The notes beneath the pieces are model-generated. The model had not been told where the DNA came from. It saw only the letters and a list, made by a program, of their open reading frames with translations, and did no database searches. 64,000 nucleotides of DNA, taken from the NCBI GenBank assembly GCA_024195265.1, contig JAJLRJ010000007.1, forward strand, positions 13,645,328 to 13,709,327, in the 5' to 3' direction. The stretch is from Dendrophyllia cribrosa. Taxonomy: Eukaryota > Cnidaria > Anthozoa > Scleractinia > Dendrophylliidae. Made by a program: the position numbers and the translations under genes. Position 1 is the first letter of the stretch; every line of letters starts with the position of its first letter. This document shows positions 33,615-44,339 of this stretch, in pieces.

Positions 33615-35526
33615 GTGGCTAAATGCCCGGCAGCCGGGCACGGTCTCAAATAGACTAAATGCCCGGCAGTCAGATTTTCACTGAAAGGCTCTTTCAAACC
33701 TTTTGAGAGTATTCGATGTTCCTTAAGAAATGTCAAGCGCTTCCAAAAATTATTTCGCTTTTCCAGTTGACGAAATATCCAAGCTTGGGCATACCGTAAG
33801 ATCGCTATGTTCTCGACACTTAGAAAATTTCTGCTGATATTCGCAGTCAGAAACTTTCACAGAGTTTCGACTGAACGTCTCACTCAAACATCTTAAGGAC
33901 GTTCGCGCGAAAATCTTCTAACATTGATTTTTTTATAAAAATTTTGTTACAGCTAGGTTATGAGTTGCTCGTGTCAGAAATGGAAAAAAATGACGGGGTC
34001 ACCGACTTTGTTTCCGAGATAAGATATCTGCAAGCGAACCTTATTTTGAAAAATAAAAATTGGTCTTCCTTACGGGATGAGACCCCAATGTCTGTAAATC
34101 TAAAAATATTGCAAATAAATCTCTAAAATGCAACTTTCTTTCCCAAATTTTATGCGAGTAGGTCTGTGCAGCAAATTCATTCAACTGGTGACGTGTTTTA
34201 AAGTAAATTTAATTTTAAACAACAGCATTTGCAAACTCTGACAGCCGCAAATTGGCAGGATTCGATGTCACGCGGGTAGAAAAACGGAAAAAAATTAAAC
34301 TTCCTACATTGATTTTTTGTTCATTTTTTCACAACCTGTCGTGAAGTGGCAAAGAAAATTATCTATCAAAAAAAAATTGGGGTCACCGACCATCCAAGCG
34401 AGTTAATCTAAGCAAAGTTAACGCAACAGCTTCCACTCCTTTATGTGCTAAGATTTCTTCTTTTGCGTGCGTGCTCGTGCATGACATAGCATGGCGTTGC
34501 GATATGAATTGCGTGTGCAGTAAGGATGCGTATAAACAATTAGCGTGAACGTCCTTAAGAGTATTCAAAGTTCCTTTAGAAATGTCAAGCGATTCCCAAA
34601 ATTATTTTGATTTTCCAGTTAACGAAATATCCAAGCTTGGGCATACTATAAGATCGCTATGTTCACGACACTTGGAAAATTTCTGCAGACTGCTGCCGGG
34701 GCACGGCCTCAAAAGAGACTATTATAAAATGCCCAGCAGTCAGAAATTTTCACAAGTTGACCTTAAATAATACTTTCAAATAATTTTGGGAATCGCTTGA
34801 CATTTCTAAACGAACTTTGAATACTCTTAAGAGGTTTGAGTGAGACGTTCAGTCAAAATTCTGTGAAAATTTCTGATTGCCGGGCATTTAGTCTATTTGA
34901 GGCCGTGCCCGGCAGTCCCCGTGAACAAAGCGATCTTATAGTATGCCCAAGCTTGAATATTTCGTCAACTAGAAAAGCAAAATAATTTTTGGAAGCGCTT
35001 GACATTTCTAAACAAACATCGAATACTCTCAAAAGGTTTGAAAGAGCCTTTCAGTGAAAATTCTATGAAAATTTCTCACTGCCGGGCATTTAGTCTATTT
35101 GAGGCCGTGCCCGGCCGTCTGTGTTGAGAACATAGCAATCTAGTAGTATGCCCAAACTTGGATATTTCGTCAACTGGAAAATCCAAAAAATTTTGGGAAT
35201 CGCTTGACATTTCTAAACAAACTTTGAATACTCTTGAGAGGTTTGAGTGAGACGTTCAGTTGAAACTCTGTGAATTTCTGAGTGCGATTCCCAGCAAAAA
35301 TTTTCTAAGTGTTGAGAACATAGCAATCTTACGGTATGCCCAAGCTTGGATATTTCGTCAATTGGAAAAGCAAAATAATTTTTGGAAGCGCTTGACATTT
35401 CAAAAGGAACATTGAATACTCTCAAAAGGTTTGAACGAGCCTTTCAGTGAAAATTTTGTGAAAATTTCTGACTGCCGGGCATTTAGTCCATTTGAGATCG
35501 TGTCCGGCTGCCGGGCATTTAGCCAC
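33615..35526. mobile_element. Foldback element with alternating ~220-bp units
   Basis: Outer ends GTGGCTAAATGCCCGGCAGC and complement. Inside, a unit containing AATATCCAAGCTTGGGCATA and GCCGGGCATTTAGTCTATTT recurs in plus orientation (33690-33890, 34560-34750) and minus orientation (34780-35000, 35000-35200, 35200-35430). A complete GGACGTT MITE (33897-34554) splits one unit. Repeated inverted units are the hallmark of foldback-type elements. No TSD was found. Confidence 0.7.
33897..34554 (+). mobile_element. Complete GGACGTT MITE, 658 bp, TTAA TSD
   Basis: Ends GGACGTTCGCGCGAAAATC and complement of GCGTGAACGTCC, flanked by TTAA at 33893-33896 and 34555-34558. Non-coding. The foldback unit reads on across the empty site. 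Inverted truncated relative at 29938-30460. Confidence 0.85.
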
Positions 35527-35672
35527 GTGTATTAAATATCCTCCATTTTGAAAGTAATGCGCTGATCAATTCAAAACTTTATTATCGTCCCAGGGCCGAT
35601 CAATTCTAAACTTTAGCCTCGTCCCAGGGCATTTGAATTGTTGAAGATAATTTGGCTTTGGTTACTTTTAGG

Positions 35673-35997
35673 CCCAGGGGAGGGGGGGAGGGGTACTCGG
35701 GTATATTTTGGGTGGGTATGTGCCGCCCGGGTCTCAAAATTTGGACCCCGTTTTAGAAAGAATTTGCACTCAAAATGATACCCCGTTCTAGAAATAGGCC
35801 AATTTTTAATATCCGTTCTAGAAAAAATAGCTGCTGATAATTTGAAACTTTTGTGCGTTCGAAATATTATACCCTGTTCTAGGAAACGTCTCTAAAATGA
35901 TACCCCGTTCTAGATCAGAAGTCCCAAAATCACGACCCTGTTGGGCGGCACATACCCGTATAGGTATTTTGGGGGAGGTCCCCCCCCCCCTCCCGGG
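35673..35997. mobile_element. hAT-like MITE, 325 bp, 8-bp TSD
   Basis: Ends CCCAGGGGAGG...GGGGTACTC and complement, flanked by CTTTTAGG at 35665-35672 and 35998-36005. Internal blocks ACCCCGTTCTAGA repeat several times. Same design as 30478-30911. Confidence 0.85.
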
Positions 35998-36005
35998 CTT
36001 TTAGG

Positions 36006-36367
36006 GGTGCTGCGCTATTTAGCGAAAGCAGGTGTATTTATGGCGTGCGCTAAAATAGCGAGTTAACGTCGGGATCATATGGCGAATAAAATTGTCGTTT
36101 TGAGAGAAAACGATGAATACTATTGAGTTTCTAAACATAGTAATTTCTCTTGAGTCAGCAATTGCATGGTGTTAAAGAAAAAAACTGATAAAGAGCAACT
36201 ACACATGTACATGTGTTAGAGCAATTTTTGAGTGACATTTCGGTCTCTTATAACTTATCAAATTTTAATTTTTTCATTTCTGAACTTTAATTTGTAGTTT
36301 GCTGACTCAATGTGACGACATAAATTCACTATTTTACCGCGCTAATGCAGTTGTTTTTCGCTACATA
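36006..36367. other. No gene recognised
   Basis: AT-rich flank between two TE insertions; ends with the 8-bp TSD of the next element. Confidence 0.5.
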
Positions 36368-36499
36368 GCTCGGCAGCCAGGGGGGGAGACTCCCATACAA
36401 AAACGACGGTGGTGCTCGCCGGAAATTTTCGATAAACACCCTGAAAGGTACTAGAATCTTGTTTGATGGGTTTGGCTCAAATGAATTTTTACCCCTAAG

Positions 36500-36720
36500 T
36501 ATGGTTGGCGAAATGGTGCAAAATTCACAAAATTTATATTCATTCACACTTAACGCTGTTATTATTATTCACGAATATATTCATTCACATTCAACAACTA
36601 AGTTTTCATTCAAGAATTATATTTATTCACATTTAACGACATATTTCTCATTCATGGATACATTTATGGAATGTGTTCATTCACATTAAACGGTTTATAT
36701 TCATTCACATTCATGATCGA
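36500..36720 (+). repeat. Satellite in the left arm (TTCATTCACATT)
   Basis: Imperfect units of ATTCATTCACATTYAACR. The reverse-complement array lies at 46450-46710 in the right arm, with a different unit number, so the arms have evolved separately. Confidence 0.8.
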
Positions 36721-36821
36721 AATATTAATTCAACATGGTGCAATATTCAACGTTTTCTGCGCACCGTCTTTGCGCATCATTAAGTCCCAGCTCCCGCTCT
36801 ATCATTCCTGAACACAATATG

Positions 36822-37234
36822 GCGGATGAAGGAAGGCCTAATGTAGGGGTAGACCAAAGACCCCAAACACAAGTGTTACATTGGCAGGATCTTTTTTCTG
36901 CAGCTCTCGATCTCCTACAAGAGTGCGAATGGGAATGGGACACTGCGGAAGTTGAAGTGAGAGAGAACATTCAAATAAGGCTGGAGTATCTCATTTATAG
37001 TTGCTCTTCAGCAAATACTGCCTATCATTAGTATCAACAGTGCATGAAATACTGGGAAATATGCATCTTTTGCATGGACAAAAGATACGACACGACTCAT
37101 TAAACTGCACAAACCTTGCAGTGTATTCTGTGACCACCCCTCAGGTCTTCCGATCTGGAAGCGTCGGGCGACCTAGGTATTCAATGTCGGAGGAAGTTCT
37201 TCTGCACCTTAGATCATCGGTTTTAGACCCCTAA
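36822..37234 (+). pseudogene. Captured N-terminal gene fragment (left arm)
   Basis: The plus frame starts MADEGRPNVGVDQRPQTQVL and continues LFSAALDLLQECEWEWDTAE, then, after a frame change, VTTPQVFRSGSVGRPRYSMS at 37121-37234. The second block resembles the GRPR-type region that precedes a helix-turn-helix in many cnidarian integrase-core genes, but I am not certain. The same first block is preserved in the right arm on the minus strand (46080-46372). A mirror of the second block is at 37388-37520. I read these as host or TE gene pieces captured by the element. Confidence 0.55.
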
Positions 37235-37387
37235 AGGTAGGCTTTTACTCAACATTCTCGTTTCATCGGATTTTGGATTGAAATTACCGGTACCGGCAAT
37301 TTACTGGACAAAAAAAAAAAGAACATTTCAAGGGAAAAAACTTTTACTAGTTCACAGCGCCAAGACCTTGCTACGTTTCACAGTTTC

Positions 37388-37520
37388 TTAAAAAAAGACC
37401 GTACATGTGAAACCCGACGATCTAAGGTGTAGAAGAACTTCCTCCGATATTGAATACCTAGGTGGCCCGATGCTTCCAGATCGGAAGACCTCAGGGGTGG
37501 TCACAGAATACACCGTGCAA
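37388..37520 (-). pseudogene. Mirror copy of the captured GRPR-type block
   Basis: The minus frame reads VTTPEVFRSGSIGPPRYSIS and LRSSGFTCT, the inverted partner of 37121-37234. The two lie head to head about 160 bp apart, so the left arm itself contains a palindrome. Confidence 0.6.
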
Positions 37521-37534
37521 GGGGCATGTACTAA

Positions 37535-37705
37535 AACCCGAAACTGACAACGAAACGAAACCACTGAAATGAAATGGCCGAAACGAAACCACTGAAACGG
37601 CTGAAACAACCGAAACGAAACAAAATCACTGAAACAAGCGAAACCATTGAAACGACCGACACGAAACGAAATCACCGAAACAAGTGAAACTGCCGAAACG
37701 AGGAA
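37535..37705 (+). repeat. GAAACGAAACCACT minisatellite
   Basis: Variable units built from CGAAACGAAACCACTGAAAC. A mirror array (TTTCGGTGATTTCGTTTCG) is at 45940-46045 in the right arm. Confidence 0.85.
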
Positions 37706-37863
37706 TGTCGAGGAAGGTAACGGTTTCTCTCCAAACGTTGTCTCACATATAGGAGCTAAATTTTAATTTTTTTTAAATAAATAAAATAAATAAATCACTT
37801 TATTTAAGTGTCAAAGGTATTTAGCATGCGAGCACTAATTCTGATTGGCTATTTGATGCGAGG

Positions 37864-39115
37864 TAGTAAGTGAAGCGTCCGGAGCATTACCAACCTATGT
37901 CGAATTTCAGACCTTTTTTTGTCTTTTCGCGCTTATTTTGCCTCATTTTTGGCATGTGACCTACAAATTAACGTCAAAACATCGTTCAGAAATTTGTATG
38001 CTGGTTTTCCCGTCATTTTAGAGAAAAAAACGTATATAAAAAGTGAAATTAACTAAACTAAACCACCTGAAGAAAGACGAGTTCTGGCCCTCTAGTGATT
38101 TGACCGTACATCCGAGCGTAGTTCCTTCCAAAACTGTACGAAACGTGCTCCAAAACGACGCCATTAAAAGCAGATTGGCCGTGAGACTATGCGACCACAA
38201 TGCTCTTGACCAGTGCCAACAACCTGAACAAAAATACCGCTATTTACGCGCGCCTGGCTCGCTTATCGATCGTGAGTTCGCTTCGGTTAACACATTGCCC
38301 GTAGCGTGTGTATGTTTGAGGCCCGTCCGGTGATGGAAGGACATCATTAAGTCCTGAAATCCGTAAGTCTCTAGCACCTCTCAAAGAAACGAGTCGTGTT
38401 TCTTGTCCCACCTTGTGTCTAAATCGCCATTTCATGCTCGAGGTGAAAATAGACGTTGGTTGGCAAGACAGAGCCGGCGGGAAAGTCTGGAATCACTTCG
38501 GATCAGAAAAGGGGCAGTGTTGTGAGTTGTGGCCCATTTGCCATCCTGTGCCGTAGTCGAAATGCCCGATATCCGAAGTGCTTCAAGACATATAATATTT
38601 TCCGTATTTTGTTTCGGTCGGCATTCCGTGCTCGATGTCGCCATTGGTATCCTGACATGCTTTGTGACACCTTTGCTGACCATCGGCGATAAAAATGAAG
38701 CGATTTTGAGGCAATGAACTTTGGGATAAATTTTTCTTGAGCGGGATTTAGCGGCACGGGCCCAAACTTGGCCATCTGAAGTGAAAAAACCTCGGCATAA
38801 AATCGAGAAATTCGGGTAAACTTTGGGATTCATTTTCTCGAGCGGGATTCAACGGAAAGACAGGAAGTTTAGTTAATTTTTGTTTTTTGCATACGTTATT
38901 TCTCTAAAACGACGGAAACTACAGCATAAAAAAATTCTGAACAATGTTTTGCAATAATTGCAAAACATTGTTCAGAATTTTTTTTGGCATGTAATCTACA
39001 AATTAATTATTAATTTGTAGATTACTTGCCAAAAATGAGGCAAAATGAGCGCGAAAAAAAAAAAAGGTCTCAAATTCGACATAGGTTGGACATGCTCCGA
39101 CATCTTCAAGTGTGA
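37864..39115 (+). mobile_element. Non-autonomous TIR element, relative of 14700-15830
   Basis: Left 37864-37975 and right 39000-39115 mirror each other (ACCTATGTCGAATTTCAGAC, TTTTGCCTCATTTTTGGCAT). The middle follows the repeat at 14700-15740. Near the right end are two strong hairpins (38928-38985 around AACAATGTTTTGCAA, and 38986-39030 around ATCTACAAATTAATTATTAA). Frames are not conserved between copies. Confidence 0.65.
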
Positions 39116-39518
39116 TATTGCACTAATCTCTTTGCGATTCTGCCGATATCGTTTTTTTTTGCGTGAATGGAATTTCCTCGTCAGGTAATGAATTTTCCTA
39201 TAGAATTTAGGCTGCAAGCTGACTTAATCCCCATATACCCTAGCCTGCAGATCTGTAACTAGAAAAGTTTTTTAATGGTCCTCCCTAAGAGTCACCATTT
39301 CCTTTTTTTTACAATCAAGGTAATAAAGGTGAACAAATCACATTATATGTTTGTTTTTACAAATGAGTAAATGAATGGGTTTCCACTCAGCTTTTGGCGT
39401 GAATTTGCGACGTCACAAGCTCGATCGACACGCTACATGTAAACCGTTCCCTATTAAGGTTACTATATCTTTATATATCTATTAATGTTAGTTTTAGCAA
39501 CAGCTTAATTTACAAAGT
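39116..39518. other. Arm-element body, nothing recognised
   Basis: Unassigned sequence between the TIR element and the TA element. Confidence 0.5.
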
Positions 39519-40009
39519 TACCGTATTTTCCGGTGTATAAGTCGACCCCTGAAACCACAAAAAATTTGCCCCCAAAATCGACCTCGTCTTATACACCGGC
39601 CAAAACTCAAGAGCTGTCGGTTCATAAGGAAATTAGCATAGCAATGACACCCTGAGATTAACATGGAAGTGACATTTATTGCAGTAAAGGAGCAACGATC
39701 GATCTTGTTTTCACTTTTCGAGCAAAATACACGTTCTTACCTTTAGGAGTGTGAATTCTTCACATTAGGGATTTGTCATTTGAAATGTTCGATTTTCCCA
39801 CTCAACACATGCAAGTTTGAGGTTATTTTGTGCTTGAAATCCATGACTACTACTTCTGAATAAAACAAATCGCACATAGATCGACAGGACGCTAGAAACT
39901 TGGTAACCGCACACTTGAAATGAGCACATGCTTCTGGCTACTGGTTTCCGGTGTTGTCCGAGCTTAGCTGGGTTACTAAGCATCCAAGATGGCGACCTGT
40001 TCACAGACT

Positions 40010-40115
40010 TGTTCTATTTTCTTTTTTCATTTTCATTTATTTGTTTTCTCCAAACCTTTACAGATGATAATAATTAAATTAAGTCACATTATATAAGGAA
40101 GGAGAGGAGAGGGGC
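40010..40115 (-). mobile_element. 3' tail of a CR1-like LINE, distal part
   Basis: On the minus strand this carries an AAATAAATGAAAATGAAAA-like tail. It joins to the stretch at 45255-45680 if the L1 element and one TSD copy are removed. Confidence 0.55.
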
Positions 40116-40125
40116 ACATCTAGAT

Positions 40126-40156
<31 letters not shown>

Positions 40157-40281
40157 AGTTTAATTGAAGTTTATTGATAAGTACAATGCAATATACAATA
40201 TTAACAAACAAAGAACAACGTTACAGAACTGAAATAAAAGGAACAGACAAAATACAACTGCTATATCAAGCTTGTTTGCGG

Positions 40282-43200
40282 CTAAAGGCTCAGGGATTCA
40301 CGGACACTTGAAGGCTCTATAGATAATTTGTGTTTCAGAAAAGCTTTAAAGGCTAAGAAACTATATGGTTCGCTTTCTTTGGCTGCGGTGTAGATATAAA
40401 AACGAGCGACAATCAGGCAAAGATTAAACTTATGGAAGGATCTATTCTCAGGGAGATATCCGTAAATCTTATCATTATTGGTCAAGGACACTGAGGGCGA
40501 GTTATTATCGTTCCACCAAGAGGTAAAAAGGTTCCAGAAGGAGTGGACATGCTGGCATTCAGCAAACAGATGCTCTACGGTCTGCTTCAATTCACACACA
40601 TGACAGGAGGCACTGTCAGCAATTTTGGCCTTGAAAAGTTTGTCGCGAGTGTACAGAATGTGATGGTTTATTTTAAACTGAAACATAGAAAGCTTTATGT
40701 TTTTTGTGAGCTTGAATGGAAGAACGTATAACGCCTCAATTGTCCGATCTGTGAAGCCAGCCTCAACAAGACGAACTTCTGATGTTGGTTTTTGGAAAGA
40801 TTTAGATACATAAAACGCGCGTGCTTGCCGGCAAGTGGGAGGTGAGTTGTTAAATGGCTGAACTGAGTCATCCGAAACTACCAAGTAATTTTCGTTATCA
40901 CATCCAAAGACTTTCCTCCAATGCTTTGGTATTGCATTACACAAGCCAATATAGCACAAAAAGGTTGTGTTAATTTTGTACTTTTCCTTGAATGCTGCAA
41001 ACGTCAAGAACTTTCCTTCCTTGTCTAAGATGTCTGGCAAGGTCTTAACGCCAGCATCATACCATTGCTTATAAAAAACAGATTTGCCGCCAATAGTGAC
41101 TTCATGATTATTCCACAGAAACTCATTTTCGATTTCGTTCTTTGTCTTTACTGTGTGCTTGGATATGCTCTCCCAAGCACTGAGAACGTCTCGGTAAAAA
41201 AGCGGCAGGAGAGGGAGCACAGGTAAAGTTCTTAACGAGTAATTACATTTAAACAACAACGGACCACCTACACTGTCTAAAAGGCTAAACGGTATTGTCT
41301 TCCAAGATTGCGCTTGAGGGTCTAAAAGACGTTTCACCCATCCTGCCTTCAAAGATTTATCTATTATATCGAAATCAGGCATGCTGAGTCCGCCGTCTTT
41401 TATCCTTCCAATCATAGTTGAGTGCTTGATTTTGGGTGGTTTGTGGTTCCATATAAAGTTGGATACAGATTTGTTCACTTGATCGACAAAACCAGCGGGA
41501 ACGCTGAGAACAGAGGAAATGAAAATTATTTTTGAAAGAGCTAAGCTTTTGACAATGGTTATTTTTCCAAAGAGTGTTAAATCCCTAGAGGACCAGACGT
41601 TAAGACACTTTTCCAGGGCGACAAATTTTTTTTCAAAGTTATCCTTTGTTGAAGCTTCCGAATCACATGAGAAAGAGACGCCTAGACAAACACACTTCTT
41701 GGGCCAGTTTATGTTGAAAAGGTTTGTCGATTGTGGTCTAGTTTTTCCCAACCACAATGCCTCCGTTTTTGATCTATTCAGCTCTAATCCGCAACACTCT
41801 CTAAAAGCCGCTAACTTCTCGAAAAGCTTTTCAACTGACTTTTCGTCACGCACCAAGCATGAGGTGTCATCCGCGTATTGAGATAACTTATACTCCCTGC
41901 CTTTGAAATTTATACCGGTGATCAATTTGTCGTTTCTTATTGAATTTGCTAAAATTTCGACAGCAGTTACAAAAAGTACACCAGAAAGAGGGCAGCCTTG
42001 CCTTACACCGCGCTCTAATTCAAAAAACGACGTTGCATAACCATTATTTATAACGCAGCTTTGAATATTTCTATAAAAAGTATTGACCCACTGTATTAAA
42101 GGAGCGCCGAAATTAAACGTCTCTAAAGCCTTTTTAATAAAGTTCCACTCTAAACTGTCAAAGGCTTTTTTGAAATCCAAAAACAACGCTATACCTGGAT
42201 TATCTAGCGTTTTTGTGCACTCTATAATGTCTGCTATTAAACGTATGTTTTGACCAATAAAGCGGCCTTTGATATATCCCGTCTGGTCCTCGTGTATAAG
42301 GCTGGGTAGCACCTTCGCAATTCTAGCTGCGATTGCCTTAGTGGCAACTTTATAGTCTGTGTTCAGAAGCGAGATAGGCCTCCAATTGTCCAAAAGAGTC
42401 CTGTTTTTGTCTTTCTTTGGAATTAGAGTGATGATACCTCTCTTTTGAGAAATTGACATTTCACCCTTTTCAAACGCATAATTAAAGCTGTCAACTAATT
42501 CTTGCCCTAATAACTCCCAAAAGGAAAGATAAAATTCCGCAGTTAAGCCATCCGTACCGGGAGACTTGCCTTTGGAAAAACTTTTAAGTGAGACATAACA
42601 TTCCTCTTTTGTTAAAAGACCGTCACAACTGTCGGCTTGAGGTGGAGACAGTTTTGGAAGGGTTGAACTGTCGAAAAACACGTCAAAACGAGGATCATTT
42701 GGGTCTGTACGAGAAGACGTGTAGAGCCTTTTATAGTATCTGTACTCTTCATTTAAGATTTCATCGGGGGAAGTCAAAGTGCGGTTTTCAACTCTTAGTT
42801 TTGTGATATACTTATTGAAATGATTCCGTTTCTCGAGATTAAAAAAATAGCGGGTACTACGTTCCCCCTGTTCGCACCACCTAGCCTTACTCCGAATCAT
42901 TGCGCCCTCTGTTTTGTGCAATGAAATCTGCTCTAGTTTCATTTTGACCTCGTAATAGTTTGCAATAGTCTCATGCGTAGGGTTTTCACACATAAGCTTG
43001 TGAAGTGAGGACAGCTTTTGCTGCAGCACTGCTTCTTCAGCTTTCTTCGTCTTTGCATTTTGTCTGCAATAGTAAATTGTAAAGCTTCTTATTTCCATTT
43101 TCAGGATGTCCCAATAAAGTCTTTTATCCTCTAAATAGTTGTATTTTTGTTTATACCCGGAAATTTTTTCGCTCAAACCTTTGACGAAGCACTGATCAAC

Positions 43201-43977
43201 AAGGAGTGAGTTATTGAATTTGAAAAATCCTGGTCCCCTTTTTATGAAATCATCAGACTGGATGTTAAACGAGACGGCCGAGTGGTCGGAGAACGAAACG
43301 GGAATGATGTTACATTCTTTCACGTGTGGAAGTAAATGTTTTGACACCAGCCAGTAATCAAGCCTACACTGAATAGTTGATGATTGGTGATGCCAGGTGA
43401 AAAGTGTCTCATTAGGATGAAATTTTCTCCACAGATCAACTAAATTGAAAGAATTCGTTAGGCTAAGAATGGAATCTATTAATTGTTTCTTTTGTTCAGT
43501 GGGTCGCCCCCCTTTTTTATCCTTGGGTGTTAGGCAACAATTCAGATCGCCACCAATAATAATGTTTTCATCGGCGAATTTTCGTACACGCAGTTTTAAA
43601 GATTCAAAAAATTCCACTTGGGTTTTGATATCGTTTGGGGCATAAACATTGATAAAAGTGAATCTGTAGTCATCGATTTTAGCGCACAGAACAATTTCTC
43701 TGCCCCTCTTGCCGACCTCAACATGTTCCAAATCAACGGCGAGCAATGGGTGAAATAGGACAAGAGTACCGCAACTATGCTTTGTGCCGTGACAAAACAC
43801 CGCTTTACCGCCCCATTCGGCCGACCATATTTTTTCTATATCTCGAGAACTATAAACCTCCTGGAGGAAGATGATTTGGAACTTTCGCCCATGCAGCCAT
43901 CTAAAAACTTGCCTCCTTTTACGCTCATTATTTAAGCCTCTGACGTTTAAAGTGACGCAAGATAAATTGATCGCCAT
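40282..43977 (-). CDS. LINE ORF2: AP endonuclease and reverse transcriptase
   Basis: About 1,231 residues from the ATG at 43977 (MAINLSCVTLNVRGLNNERK); an upstream GTG adds ten codons but is less likely. The N-terminal AP-like endonuclease has LQEVYSS, the metal-binding GGDLNC near residue 150 and SDHSAV near 240. It nicks the genomic target. The reverse transcriptase spans roughly residues 480-760 with GKSPGTDGLTAEFY, RPISLLNTDYKV, DQTGYIKGRFIG, LFLDFKKAFDSLEW, RQGCPLSG and catalytic YADDT. A C-terminal zinc-knuckle-like CHVCELKQTVEHLFAEC lies near residue 1130. Order, length and motif style match the L1/Tx1 clade. No stop or frameshift. The enzyme would act with ORF1 protein in a nuclear RNP. 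Confidence 0.95.
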   Translation of the reverse strand: MAINLSCVTLNVRGLNNERKRRQVFRWLHGRKFQIIFLQEVYSSRDIEKIWSAEWGGKAVFCHGTKHSCGTLVLFHPLLAVDLEHVEVGKRGREIVLCAKIDDYRFTFINVYAPNDIKTQVEFFESLKLRVRKFADENIIIGGDLNCCLTPKDKKGGRPTEQKKQLIDSILSLTNSFNLVDLWRKFHPNETLFTWHHQSSTIQCRLDYWLVSKHLLPHVKECNIIPVSFSDHSAVSFNIQSDDFIKRGPGFFKFNNSLLVDQCFVKGLSEKISGYKQKYNYLEDKRLYWDILKMEIRSFTIYYCRQNAKTKKAEEAVLQQKLSSLHKLMCENPTHETIANYYEVKMKLEQISLHKTEGAMIRSKARWCEQGERSTRYFFNLEKRNHFNKYITKLRVENRTLTSPDEILNEEYRYYKRLYTSSRTDPNDPRFDVFFDSSTLPKLSPPQADSCDGLLTKEECYVSLKSFSKGKSPGTDGLTAEFYLSFWELLGQELVDSFNYAFEKGEMSISQKRGIITLIPKKDKNRTLLDNWRPISLLNTDYKVATKAIAARIAKVLPSLIHEDQTGYIKGRFIGQNIRLIADIIECTKTLDNPGIALFLDFKKAFDSLEWNFIKKALETFNFGAPLIQWVNTFYRNIQSCVINNGYATSFFELERGVRQGCPLSGVLFVTAVEILANSIRNDKLITGINFKGREYKLSQYADDTSCLVRDEKSVEKLFEKLAAFRECCGLELNRSKTEALWLGKTRPQSTNLFNINWPKKCVCLGVSFSCDSEASTKDNFEKKFVALEKCLNVWSSRDLTLFGKITIVKSLALSKIIFISSVLSVPAGFVDQVNKSVSNFIWNHKPPKIKHSTMIGRIKDGGLSMPDFDIIDKSLKAGWVKRLLDPQAQSWKTIPFSLLDSVGGPLLFKCNYSLRTLPVLPLLPLFYRDVLSAWESISKHTVKTKNEIENEFLWNNHEVTIGGKSVFYKQWYDAGVKTLPDILDKEGKFLTFAAFKEKYKINTTFLCYIGLCNAIPKHWRKVFGCDNENYLVVSDDSVQPFNNSPPTCRQARAFYVSKSFQKPTSEVRLVEAGFTDRTIEALYVLPFKLTKNIKLSMFQFKINHHILYTRDKLFKAKIADSASCHVCELKQTVEHLFAECQHVHSFWNLFTSWWNDNNSPSVSLTNNDKIYGYLPENRSFHKFNLCLIVARFYIYTAAKESEPYSFLAFKAFLKHKLSIEPSSVRESLSL

Positions 43978-44339
43978 GAACAAAGCAAAGTCACAGGAAA
44001 TAAACACGGATACATACCTCCTTCCAAATTTGCGCTGATAAGCGAACGGTCTTTCGTGATAGAGTGGAATCCAAGCGTGGAACCCGCCGAGCCTTCACAC
44101 GAGCATTAGAATTAATAAATTGTATAAGTAAACAAGTAAAACATACAAACGAAAAAACTAAAGAGCCCTTTTCGGCTCGATCACAAGGTAAACAAATCTC
44201 GATTGGTCTTTTAACTAAGACTGACTAACGTAAGCGGACCCAAAGGGAACGAGCAGAGAAAATGAGACAAAAAAAATTAATTCTTACAATGCTGACTCTG
44301 TTAAAGAAAGAACTTTTGCTGGTAGATATAGGTTGCGAA

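Noticed and set aside
41519..43645. Plus-strand frames opposite LINE ORF2
   Set aside because: They are antisense shadows of the ORF2 coding strand.
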